Shown: one piece after another, positions 53,531 through 63,394 of the stretch
Layout of the letters: every line of letters starts with the position of its first letter
How positions within the stretch are numbered: the first letter of the stretch is position 1
Origin: Zygnema cylindricum
Taxonomy: Eukaryota > Streptophyta > Zygnematophyceae > Zygnematales > Zygnemataceae
Length of the DNA: 64,000 nt
Assembly: GCA_037447655.1 (NCBI GenBank)
Contig: JBBHKE010002529.1
Span: 1-64,000 of the forward strand
Direction: 5' to 3'
Position numbers and translations under genes: made by a program
The notes under the pieces: model-generated
Seen by the model: the letters and a program-made list of their open reading frames with translations, nothing else
Database searches by the model: none
Told to the model about the DNA's origin: nothing

Positions 53531-56088
53531 GTGGACTAAACAGTATTTAAATAGATGTAGACGATACAATGGTATAGAATACAAATACATCTAAATCGTG
53601 GTGGTTAACCCTTTAGAACTTTTTAGGGTTTCATTGGATTTATACACTTTACCTCCCATGCATAATGCTTCAAATATTTTCCCACACTTCTCCACTAAAT
53701 GATATAATTTTGACGTCACTTTTGCTTCAGGCAATTTTAATGGTCAAATTTAATTCAAAGTGGGATTTCTACTTCGCTCTCATTGGCCATTTCAATATCC
53801 AATTATGCTCATGGCGCAAAAATATCCAAAAAATATTTCATAAAAAGAGAAAACAAATATAGAAGGCCAGTCGAACAATCAATATGACTCCACAAAATTG
53901 GCGTGGAAAAAATGAACTTTTGGGCCGTATAATCTAGAGAAAGGATTGGGGAAGTGTACTTTTGACCTGCGAAGTACGGGTCAGATTTTGATACCCATCA
54001 CTCGACCCGGTTGAGTGAATCGAATTCAACCGAACTAATACTCTTTTATCTTTCGACACTGTATATTTGATATTGGGTTTTTCCGGTTTGGTGCGATTTT
54101 CGTCGAAGTTACAAAATGTTGGGTGAAGCTCAATCAAGTCAAACCCCGTTTGATCGAATGTACAAGCTTACTAAATATTTTATGTAAAAGTACGAGAGTA
54201 TTTAAACAACTTATGAATAAAAAAAGAAAAAGTATTTAATGCAAAAATTACTTCGATGAAACCATCTGTGTACAACAGTGATGAAAGTGAAAAAACGAAA
54301 GACAACAAGAGTCATAAGAAAATAAGTTACGGCTAAAAGATCATAACAAACATAACAACATTAACAATAACATATATCAAAAAAAAAAAAATGAAGTTGA
54401 TTGCCTACAAAAAAGAGAAAACCAAAATGAGACTACCCACAACGAAGCGAATGTCGACAACCACGGAGACTATGCATGCGGACCGGGTCCCTTAGAAGAA
54501 AATAAAGAAGACCTCAACTTTCACTTGCCATTGTGTTTTGTAGAATGAGAGCTACCATTTTGTTTTGTCGAATGAGAGTCGCAGCTTAAGATTGTTGTAG
54601 GGCAATATACGTTGACAGTAGAAGGGAGCTAAAAGGCTCGGCGAAGGGTTATCGGATCCCTTGAATTAATACATTTTTCGTGCACACAAGCGGAGGAAGT
54701 TGTCAAATGACTTGTTCAGAGAACGGAAAATCCCCACTGCAAACGGGAGAAACTGATTAGAATGGTCTCGATGAGGGTAACTAACGAGAATGGTCTCGAT
54801 GAGTGTTGTATCTTTCCTTGGTAGCCGCTGTGTTTTGAGCCGTCACACCCGTGTGCAAAGTTGTGCGACATAAAGCGTGAAATGAAAGGATAACGACACA
54901 AAGTTATTGCGTACGATTATTGTATAAAAAAGAATTTTTAGATTGGTTGGAACGCTTTAGGCTTTCTTGGCATTCTATGAGGAATTATACTCCATAAATA
55001 TTTTAAGGTTTTAAACGGCTCAATGGTTTGTGTTAGTCGGTTTGTCAAAATACGATGATCAAATTTAGTTTGGAATATCCAAGCTGGGGTTGAAATCGTT
55101 AAGAGGTTTTGCCCTTGGAACTAAAACTTTGAGATACAAATTTTGTTTTAGTATAATTCTACATATTATATTTCAAAGTGTATAATGTGCAAAATGAAAA
55201 AATAACTTTAACTTGAATGCAGCTTGTTGATGTATATAAAACTTTGATAATTGAGAACATCTAACCTTTTGTGACATTGTAGATGTTTCGATTTTGTCAC
55301 ATGGGACTTCTTGTCACTTATGACAACCTCAATGTCATTAATTCTACAGCTCTTTGTGGCTTCTCAATTTTATTTTTTTGTCTTTTCTAACTTGACTTGA
55401 TCTGTCACCAAACTACACTGAATTGTAGTCACATATTTTTTTTTTAAAGCTCTTTCATTTAGATTAGTGTTATGGTTTTTCATTCAAGGAAGAAGGAGAA
55501 AGGAGCGATAGTGTGAGAGAGAGGGGGTAGAGGATAGCAGTAAAGACCATGAATGAGTGAATGTCCAAAATCCTTACAAGTTTTTTTTGTACTTTTGCGT
55601 GACGGGCAAGGAAAAAACAAGGATGTACTCTCCCTCGTGCAAAAATGTCCAAAATCCAAAATCATTTTCCCACTCGTTGTTCTATTGTTGCTTCTTGTCA
55701 ATTTTACTTAAAATTTGCAGACGATTATTACAACGTGGCAGCGCGACAAAACGACAACGACGTTGAACGTGAAGTACATCATATATTTCAAGATGACATT
55801 ATTTGTACTATGTTTTTTGCAAATTTCTTGTCCGACAAAAGTTTTTTTTTATGACATGTTCAACTTTAAGGAAAACGACAAAAAAATCCTTTACACCTGC
55901 ACGCCACCATTTGCGCCAAAAGGAAACCAATATGAACTAAAGGAAACACTGCCGAGTGAAGACCTCCAATCGCTATTAGATTTAATGAAATATTAGAAGC
56001 CTTCATGATTTGTTAGATTTCATAATACTAAAATATGTCCGCAATGTGGCTTATTCTTTGCCAGTTACCCGAACTTTGTTGTTAACAC
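53531..56088. other. No gene supported
   Basis: About 2.5 kb of AT-rich sequence. A short purine-rich patch lies at 55,487-55,540. Small frames exist (for example 55,715-55,996, 93 aa, ending ELKETLPSEDLQSLLDLMKY) but have no recognisable motif or context, so I do not call them genes. A 16-nt phrase around GAATGGTCTCGATGAG repeats at 54,758 and 54,790. Confidence 0.5.
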
Positions 56089-56305
56089 TACCGTGTATGG
56101 TTATTGATGCTAACAGCTTTTTTGCCATTTAAAACATTTTTTCTCCATACACACTTGTCCTATTTTCATTTTAAGATTGCTTATCGGAAGTTGAGGATCT
56201 TATCTTTCAATCGCAACCGTCAGATCTACAATTCGACATGTGTGTACGGAGAAAATATGTTTTAAGTGGCAAAAGAAACATTAACACTAATAGCAAGTCA
56301 CGGTG
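56089..56305 (+). mobile_element. 217-bp TIR element, subfamily 1
   Basis: Same internal sequence as 58,087-58,303 (CAATCGCAACCGTCAGATC, TGTGTGTACGGAGAAAA) and, reversed, as 12,684-12,900. Ends are decayed: left CCGTGTATGGTTATTGATGC, right ACTAATAGCAAGTCACGGTG. Confidence 0.75.
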
Positions 56306-56512
56306 AAGTTTATGATTTCCGGTCAAAATTGATGGTTGAAGTTATACTGATGGACTTTAATAGCGATCGGTGGTGTAGTGAGTGACGATAGTATGACACT
56401 ACATTCATTATAATATATCACATTTTAGAATAATAGTGTAAAATATTTTATTACAACAAGAAATATATCGGCATTATGTGTTAAGTCATCACCCCTCTAA
56501 TTATCGCGTTAG

Positions 56513-56961
56513 CAGAGGTCGCAAAAGTTAAAATTTTAGATAACCAAAACCGACCGTTTTTTTTTTCAAAACCTAAGTACCCGACGCCTAGCTGTGTTAT
56601 GTCACGCTCCAAAAATGTTAACCGTTAACCTAAACGCATTTACGAAAATAAAAATTAATCAAAACTCGATTTCTCGCGACTACCTGTACTCGCCCGTACC
56701 TGTGGTACATCTCCCGTATATCTTCTATGATAACAAGAGTACAAAGTACAATAATGTAAGGTTTGTGCGAACACTACAAAATTTTCAATTTTTTTCGTTT
56801 TTTGCATACTTGACCATAACTGATTTTAATTTTTTTTCTGTGAGTCAACCGCTCGAATTCGCCCGGCCCCCCAAATTTGGCAAAAATAATCTGTTTCGGT
56901 TTCGACGCGGGTTGTCGATTAACGGTCGGTCGCGGTTTTGGTTGACCGTTTGCGACCTCTG
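56513..56961. mobile_element. hAT-type miniature element 2 (449 bp)
   Basis: Perfect terminal inverted repeats CAGAGGTCGCAAA and TTTGCGACCTCTG. Target duplication CGCGTTAG (56,505-56,512) and CGCCTTAG (56,962-56,969) match at 7 of 8. It shares TTATGTCACGCTCCAAAA and AAATTTGGCA with element 1 along its length. Non-coding. Confidence 0.87.
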
Positions 56962-57239
56962 CGCCTTAGGTGTTCGATAATGTATAATATCAAAAATATA
57001 GGGATACAAGGTTCTCAATACAAAACGGCATTGACTATCGCGAGTACATTGACGGTATGATGTGAGGTACGCCTCATATGTTTGTGTGGTAGAGTTGTAC
57101 GATGGAGGTGGTAAGTACGATTTCATCCAATCCGATTATTGTACATACTAAATACGGTGAGTTTGGATTGTGGAATGCACATTATGGTTCGCACCGATTA
57201 CGGAAACAAACGATTATGGTGCATCACGGCACTAATGTT

Positions 57240-57405
57240 GGATATCGAGGACCATTTGTCGATATTCGATATATATATCGAATTTGAGGCACCCGATAAT
57301 CGATATATCACTTCAATATATCGAAAAGCTACATACCCAGATATATTAGCAATATATCGCCAATATATCGTATCGTTGATATATCGAGGCTTTTTAAAAG
57401 AAATA
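57240..57405. repeat. ATATATCG-rich cluster 1
   Basis: About eight ATATATCG or CGATATAT words in 165 bp, many in palindromic CGATATATCG-like contexts. A second cluster lies at 59,290-59,385. The function is unknown. Confidence 0.7.
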
Positions 57406-57434
57406 TTATAACTATTTTTGCTATTGTTGCTCTA

Positions 57435-57632
57435 CTCATAACGCTATTAGCGTAGTTTTAAGAGTAGGAATAATTATAGTTATTAAGCTAATTGGAATTT
57501 AAAATTTTCAAATAAATCATTTACTTCAATTTGGAATTAGCGTTTGTTTTAAATGTATGGATAATTTATTCAAGAATTTGAGAAAAAAATAGCGACCAAA
57601 TTAGCGCTACATACGCCAATAGCGTTATCGTG
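57435..57632 (+). mobile_element. 198-bp TIR element, subfamily 2
   Basis: The left end CTCATAACGCTATTAGCG follows TA. The right end read in reverse is CACGATAACGCTATTGGCG. The interior (GAATAATTATAGTTATTAA, TTTGAGAAAAAAAT) matches the next element at 57,653. Confidence 0.7.
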
Positions 57633-57652
57633 TCTTATTGGTTATCGTACTT

Positions 57653-57869
57653 CACCGTGAATCCTTATTTGCGTAGAAGATTTTTTAGTGTGTAGGAATA
57701 ATTACCATTATTAACGCTAATTGGGAATTTGGAAATTTTCAAAGAAATTGTTTACTCTAATTAGAAATTAGGGTTTTTAAAAAATAGTATGGATAATTCT
57801 ATTTGAGAATTTGGGAAAAAATTGGGGAAACCCAGTTAGCGTTTAATACGCTTATAGCGATTGGCGGTG
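57653..57869 (+). mobile_element. 217-bp TIR element, subfamily 2
   Basis: Left CACCGTGAATCCTTATTTGC, right (reverse complement) CACCGCCAATCGCTATAAGC, with TA following at 57,870. The interior is related to 57,435 and, reversed, 58,331 (shared TATTTGAGAATTTGGG). Confidence 0.78.
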
Positions 57870-57883
57870 TAGTGCAGCTCATA

Positions 57884-58078
57884 CACCGCGAATCGTTATT
57901 AGTGTCAAAGTTCAAATAGCGTAAAAAAAATTAGTGTTATTGATTCTAATTTAGTGCGAGAGACGTGGCAAATTATGATCCACGTCCCTAAATAGCGTTA
58001 TAAATTCTATTTCGGGAAAAAAAAAAAAAAATTAAGAACCCAAATTAGTGACTTTGACACTAATAACGATTTGCGGTG
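57884..58078. mobile_element. 195-bp TIR element, near-perfect 28-bp ends
   Basis: TA at both sides (57,882-57,883, 58,079-58,080). The inverted repeats extend 28 bp with one mismatch; the first 20 bases are CACCGCGAATCGTTATTAGT. The interior includes GAGAGACGTGGCAAATTATG. This is the best-preserved member. Confidence 0.88.
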
Positions 58079-58086
58079 TAGTACTG

Positions 58087-58303
58087 CACTGCGAATCGTT
58101 ATTAGCGTCAAGGTTTTTTTTGCCACTTAAAACATCTTCTCTCCGTACACACTTGTCGGATTTTCAATTTGAGACCGCGAGTTGGAAGCTGAGAATGTTA
58201 CCTTTCAATCGCAACCGTCAGATCCACAATCCGCAATGTGTGTCCGGAGAAAAGTTGTTTTAAGTGGCGAAAAAAACCTTGATGCTAATAACGATTCCCG
58301 GTG
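58087..58303 (+). mobile_element. 217-bp TIR element, subfamily 1
   Basis: Left CACTGCGAATCGTTATTAGC, right (reverse complement) CACCGGGAATCGTTATTAGC, with TA following. The interior has CTCCGTACACACTTGTCGGA and its inverted partner TGTGTGTCCGGAGAAA, so the arms fold back for about 80 bp. Same length as the 12,684 and 56,089 copies. Confidence 0.87.
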
Positions 58304-58330
58304 TAGATGCAATTTTTTTTTGTAGTACTA

Positions 58331-58538
58331 CACTGTGTATCGTTATTAGCGTCAATGACAATAATTGCGGTACCCCGTTTTTTTACCCAAATTCTCAAAT
58401 AGAATAAATTTAAACCCTTGAAAAAACAAATTAGAGTAAATGAATTCCTTCAAAACGCCAAAATTCCCAAATAGCGTCAATAATGCTAATTGTTTCATTA
58501 CGCTATCTATTTCATTACGCTAATAGCAATTCACGGTG
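58331..58538 (-). mobile_element. 208-bp TIR element, subfamily 2
   Basis: TA on both sides. Ends CACTGTGTATCGTTATTAGC and (reverse complement) CACCGTGAATTGCTATTAGC. The interior matches 57,653 in reverse orientation. Confidence 0.82.
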
Positions 58539-58544
58539 TACCTG

Positions 58545-59285
58545 AAAAATGATTAGTGCATTTTTTTTTTTAAATCATACATTGACTAAATTAGAGTGAA
58601 CTTTTCGTGCGTGAAGTTCTCTACGTACTAAATAAGTTATTATTTGAATACACAATTAGTACTTTTTTGTCGGTTACATTTTGCGGCGTCTACCTTTAAG
58701 TCACGAAATGAAAATCACGTCGTACGACTTATCATAACCTATTCCCACTGGAAAAAATTTCACTTCGCAACAGACGGGCGTTCGAATAATGTACGGCTTT
58801 CCGAGCATCGACGTTTTTGTTTTCAGAAATTTTCGGAAAACCGTACAAACTAACTTCCTCAAAATATTGGGGGATAATGAAGTCGGGTTGAAGTAGCGTA
58901 TTTCTTTGAAACAGGCCAACGGTAACCCGAAAAACTGACGTAGCAAAAACATCATCCAAACGGCTAGTTCATTGCTTTCACGCAAAAATCTACAAGACTT
59001 TGAACCACCGTCGTTGTCTTTCAAACATAATAAATTTGAAAATATGCAGGTTTGTTTTCGCATCTATGTTTGATGACGTCAAAGCGTGTAACATGTCACA
59101 AGACACCTTCAATCAAAGTGACGTGCCAAAATTTTGGTGTGAACAAGACCTGTTTTCCAATGAGTTTTCGGAAAATCATCGAAATGGGCAAAAAGTTACA
59201 AATGCTTCAGTGGGAACAGCCTATAAGACAATTTGTCTTTTTTCGCTAAAAAAACATGTTATATAAAGAATAAAATTTAAATAAT
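58545..59285. other. Unclassified; two weak frames with inverted similarity
   Basis: No gene can be supported. A minus frame (58,701-59,063, 120 aa) and a plus frame (59,000-59,266, 88 aa) overlap. The phrases CCAGTGGGAATAGGTTATGA (minus, near 58,750) and CAGTGGGAACAGCCTATAAG (plus, near 59,210) are alike, as are TTTCGGAAAA words, so the two halves may be a diverged inverted repeat. Confidence 0.35.
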
Positions 59286-59289
59286 AATA

Positions 59290-59390
59290 TACATGGCGAT
59301 ATATATCGCTATGATTTATGTTGGTCGCGGTGCGATATATCGAAGAGTATGCTCAATTGATATTCTATATATCAAATATTGAAATTACCG
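59290..59390. repeat. ATATATCG-rich cluster 2
   Basis: Several GATATATC words (GGCGATATATATCGC, GCGATATATCGAAG) in 100 bp, as at 57,240-57,405. The two clusters bracket the TIR-element cluster and the frames at 58.7-59.3 kb. Confidence 0.65.
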
Positions 59391-59593
59391 TATTATGAAT
59401 CTACCCAATACCCAACACTATGAAGTACAACAATAAACTCTAAACATATAACCATACAAATCCGCAGTACTCGGGTGATGTTTTACAAAGTGTGAAGGTC
59501 ACGACGCATTTCGCCTAGTGTGGGAACCCTCCACCACTTGCATCCCACCATTTTAAGGGTTATATGTTTAGGGTTTTTTACTGGTTGTGTTTT

Positions 59594-59624
59594 TGCTTTG
59601 CCCTTTTTCCAAAAGGGCAAAGCA
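59594..59624. other. Perfect 14-bp hairpin
   Basis: TGCTTTGCCCTTTT, a 3-nt loop TCC, then AAAAGGGCAAAGCA. Both arms are fully complementary. There is no adjacent gene to connect it to; a very small foldback element is possible. Confidence 0.85.
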
Positions 59625-59645
59625 TTCTAGTCGCATTCGTCTCTA

Positions 59646-59803
59646 GTGACAACGATAATTGATCGTCATTTTTTTTTTGTGTAAGATATTGAGCCGTTGA
59701 GTGTTCTGAGTTTTGATTAGCATCTCTGGTGAAAACAATAATTGATCGTCGATTGTTTTTGTGTAAGATCGTAAGTCGTTGACTGGTTTGAGTTTTGATT
59801 GGC
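59646..59803. repeat. Direct repeat, two units of about 80 bp
   Basis: Both units hold ATAATTGATCGTC, TTTTTGTGTAAGAT and GAGTTTTGATT(A/G)GC in the same order. Confidence 0.8.
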
Positions 59804-59945
59804 TTTGTCATGTTCTATTTTGATGTAATGAAAAAAGACACGTGGTATAATCCTATTTGTTGTATTTGGCGTGGTTGTAGTGGTATGATAAAAGGCCAAA
59901 CAAAATCGACGTCACGCCAATATATTGTGATATCAATACCGATTG

Positions 59946-60178
59946 AGTAACGTACAGTATCGTACTTTTAATTTTTGCGAGTGTGATCCCATCACATTAC
60001 GCCACGTTGTTGTGTTCTCAATATCCGTACATTATTGTTATTTTAGTGTAAGCGTAACGTACGATGTGTCGTTTAATCTATACCGGTACAGAAACGTAGA
60101 GTATCACACTTTTAATTTTGGCGCGTGCGATCTCGTAACATCACGCCACGTTGTCGTGTTCTTAATATCCGTACATTA
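59946..60178. repeat. Direct repeat, two units of about 90 bp
   Basis: Units at about 59,946-60,035 and 60,090-60,178 share GTATC(G/A)(T/C)AC, TTTTAATTTT, GATC(C/T)C and ACGCCACGTTGT, each ending at AATATCCGTACATTA. An open frame of 84 aa spans both but lacks coding evidence. Confidence 0.8.
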
Positions 60179-60874
60179 CACAGCGAATCGTAATTAGAGT
60201 AGATAACTCTAATTCGGTCGCCCTAAATTTCGACTCTATCACGTTAAATAGAGTAAACGATTCGAATTTTTTTATTGTAATATTTAAGGTAAAGTTTAAT
60301 TAGCGAAAAAAAATCTAATATAGGTTTGTTATAAATAGTGTGGAGTACGGACAACGTCTGACTGTGAAAAATTATTCTTTTATAAGTAAAAAGGTACAAA
60401 TAATAATTTAATAGAATCGTGCTCGCATGTGAAATTGCACTAAACAAAAAAATTAAATCGCATCGAAAAAAAACCCGTTCGTATAGCTCTGTCTGTCGAC
60501 AACATTATCGTCGGTGTGAACATTTACATGAATTCACATATGAAACGTTTATTGTTAAACGACAATAGTATGAGTTGAGACAAATAGTATATATACAAGA
60601 GACAAATAGTATATATATACGAGACAAATAGTACTAACGTCATAATGACATCAAACTATACGGACTAATAATTTTTCTATGTCTACATAATTTAGTGTTC
60701 ATAATTGCAACACGGATAATTATTGCCAATATAACCTAATATAGAGTATTTAAACTAATTAGAGTAAACTTTCTATGTTAAAAGGTTATATCACAATTAT
60801 TAGCGTTTATAACTCTAATTTTTTTTTTTGTTTTTTTACTCTAATTTTTTTTTATCTAATTACGATTCGCGGTG
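60179..60874. mobile_element. 696-bp TIR element, large subfamily
   Basis: The left end CACAGCGAATCGTAATTAGA and right end (reverse complement CACCGCGAATCGTAATTAGA) agree at 19 of 20 bases, with TA on both sides. Internal phrases near 60,420 (GCTCGCATGTGAAATTGCAC) match the 52,064 element. A triple GAGACAAATAGTATATA repeat lies at 60,577-60,633. No transposase. Confidence 0.82.
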
Positions 60875-60876
60875 TA

Positions 60877-61430
60877 CCGTGATTTCAGTGTTGGCGTCAC
60901 GTACGATGTTCGTATGTAGTACGCACTTTACTATCGCATTGTATATGGTAAAGACCATGACGATGCCAAGTGGATGGTTTAATTCGCGTTTCGTTCATGT
61001 AGGGGGTTTGTTTAAGCGTAAAAGATTCTCATTAATTTGAGCGTTCGATCTCAATCTACTGAACGATATGAATGAATGGACTGAATATATCATGTAGTAT
61101 TAAATATTTTAATGTTAAATCTAGAATACACATTAAACCACTAGCATTATTCAACCATTATTCGTTTAAACAAAATACTAATGGTTTTTGTTTATTTTAT
61201 ACTAAGGTGTTGAATGCATACTTTTTACATTCCAATCCATAATTCTATTTTTTCCATTATTCTAATTAGGTTTTTTTTTCAATTAGCGTTAATAATGGAA
61301 GAAAACAAAAAAAAGACAAATAAAAAAATAACCACAATACAACCTTGATCACATAACAAAAACGCAAGAAACAAATGTAAACATAACAAAGATAATAATA
61401 AGAAAAAAAAACATCAGACTTAACTATGAT
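60877..61430. other. No gene seen
   Basis: AT-rich sequence with A runs and no recognised repeat or coding frame. Confidence 0.45.
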
Positions 61431-61431
61431 A

Positions 61432-62060
61432 CAACCAACTTAGTCCAAAGACCTTGAAGGTTGGAACAACATCATTATCAGCTCAATGGCTGATTAACAC
61501 TACAAACGCGAATTTTCTTTTATATTTTTTGATAGTTAGAATTTGTTGATTACTTTAAGTTCTTTTTTTTTTCGATCAAGCACCTTAGTTGAAGACCCAG
61601 ATTGTTGCATAAACATCATTATCAGCTCAAAGGCTGACTAACATTACAATCACTTATTATTTATTAATTTTCGTTGTCTATTATAGTAGATTGATTACTT
61701 TGAGTACTTAGTTTTTTTTTTTTTTTTTGTGATCAACCAACTTAGTCCTAAGCCTTAGAAGGTTGCATAAACCTCACTATCAGCTCGAAGGCTGACCAAC
61801 GTTACAAACACTTGTTTTCATTCATTATATTTGTTTGTTAGATTACATTGTTACTTTGAATTTTTTTTTGTTTTTTTGATCAAACAACTTAGTCTAAAGA
61901 CCAAGAAAGTTGTTTAAAATCATTATCAGCTCAAAGACTGACCAACATTACAAACACTGGTATGTATTTTTTTTTTAAATACAACACAAATACTTGATTA
62001 CTTTGTTTCGGTGAAACTTGATAACTTTGTTTTTTTTTATATGACCAACATTACAAAATT
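61432..62060. repeat. Tandem repeat, 140-150-bp unit, about 4 copies
   Basis: Each copy has a T run, GATCAA(C/G)CAACTTAGTC-like sequence, an AAGACC phrase, CATCATTATCAGCTCAAAGG and CTGACCAACATTACAAACAC. Copies begin near 61,436, 61,577, 61,733 and 61,879, with a truncated fifth near 62,040. Confidence 0.85.
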
Positions 62061-62130
62061 TTGGTTTTTTGTTTTTTTTTTGAAATACAATACAAATACT
62101 TGGAATACTTTGTTTTTGTGATACTTTGAT

Positions 62131-62167
62131 TACATTATCATCATCATCATCATCATCATCATCATAA

Positions 62168-62198
<31 letters not shown>

Positions 62199-62280
62199 GT
62201 CATCATCATCATCATCACCATCAGCATCATCATCATCATCATCATCATCAACGTCAACATCATCATCATCATCATCATTG

Positions 62281-62317
<37 letters not shown>

Positions 62318-62766
62318 TACATCATCATCATCATCATCATTACATCATCATCATCAACAACATCATCATCATTACATCATGGTTTTTTTTTTTTTAAATA
62401 CAATACAAATACTTTGTTTTGGTGATACTTTGATTACATCATCATCATCATCATCATCATTACATCATCATCTTCATCATCATCATCATCATTACATCAT
62501 CTTCATCATCATCATCATCATTGTCACCATCATCGTCAACATCATCATCGTCCTCATCACCATCATCATCATCATCATTATATCATTATCATCATCATCA
62601 TTACATCATCATCATCATCATCATAATTATCATCATCGTCAACATCATCATCATCATCATCATCATCATCGTCATCATCATCATCATCATCATCATCAAC
62701 GTCATCATCATCATTATATCATCATCATCATTATCATCAACAACATCATCATCATCATCATCATTA
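62131..62766. repeat. (CAT)n microsatellite, 0.6 kb
   Basis: Almost continuous ATC trinucleotides with scattered GTC, ACC and ATTACATC interruptions. At 62,382-62,440 a non-repeat segment (poly-T, AAATACAATACAAATACTTT, GATACTTTGATTACAT) repeats the left flank (62,065-62,136), so flank plus microsatellite were duplicated together. Frames here encode poly-His, poly-Ile or poly-Ser and are not genes. Confidence 0.97.
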
Positions 62767-63180
62767 ACACAACTATAAACTTGTGATCAAAAGCTTTAAG
62801 TTGGTTAATCTAAGAAAAGGGAAGCTCGATATAAAACTACTTCGCTAGTAGAGCCATAAATGCACTAGCATGATCCAAATTTTACACTTGGTGAAAAATC
62901 CGGACATGTGATCCACCAAGCCTTATAATCCACATCCGTGACTCATAAACATATTTATTTGCATCCTTCAATCCAAAATAAATACTATAAGTTGAACTAA
63001 AGAATAACCAATCAAAAAGAAAACATAAAATAAAATAATCTAGTATATGTAAAAAGAGAGAGGCAAAAAAAGACAACATTAGCAACAGTCTGTTGGGTAC
63101 TTGTGAGAGCGGCCAAGGCACCAACTGTCACGGCTTACCTGGCAATAGCTCCTTCTCACCCTCCATTCAAAAAATAAACA
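62767..63180. other. No gene seen
   Basis: About 400 bp of ordinary-looking AT-rich sequence. An 80-aa minus frame (62,882-63,124) is hydrophobic, without a recognisable family. Confidence 0.4.
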
Positions 63181-63182
63181 TC

Positions 63183-63235
63183 TACACTTCTCCCCTCCCT
63201 CTCCCTCTCCCTCTCCCTCCCCCTCTCCTCTATTG
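63183..63235. repeat. Short polypyrimidine tract
   Basis: About 50 bp of CCCTCT units, the same motif as the kilobase tracts in the left part. A short purine-rich patch (63,260-63,305) follows about 25 bp later, again in the pyrimidine-purine order. Confidence 0.9.
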
Positions 63236-63394
63236 AATATTCAAAATAGTTAGAATTGATGAGGGGGAAAAGAAAGGAGGGAGGGAATGAGGAAAGGGGA
63301 GACAAAGGTAGTGGTTGACAAGAAAAAAACCGGATTCGCACTCCAATGACGAAGCAAGGGGAGTTGTTGACAAGACAATCCACAAATAATCTAA

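Noticed and set aside
55715-55996. 93-aa frame as a gene
   Set aside because: No recognisable motif, overlapping frame of similar length, AT-rich surroundings; not enough support.
62379-62786. His/Ile/Ser-rich frame of 135 aa
   Set aside because: Translation of the (CAT)n microsatellite, open in more than one frame.
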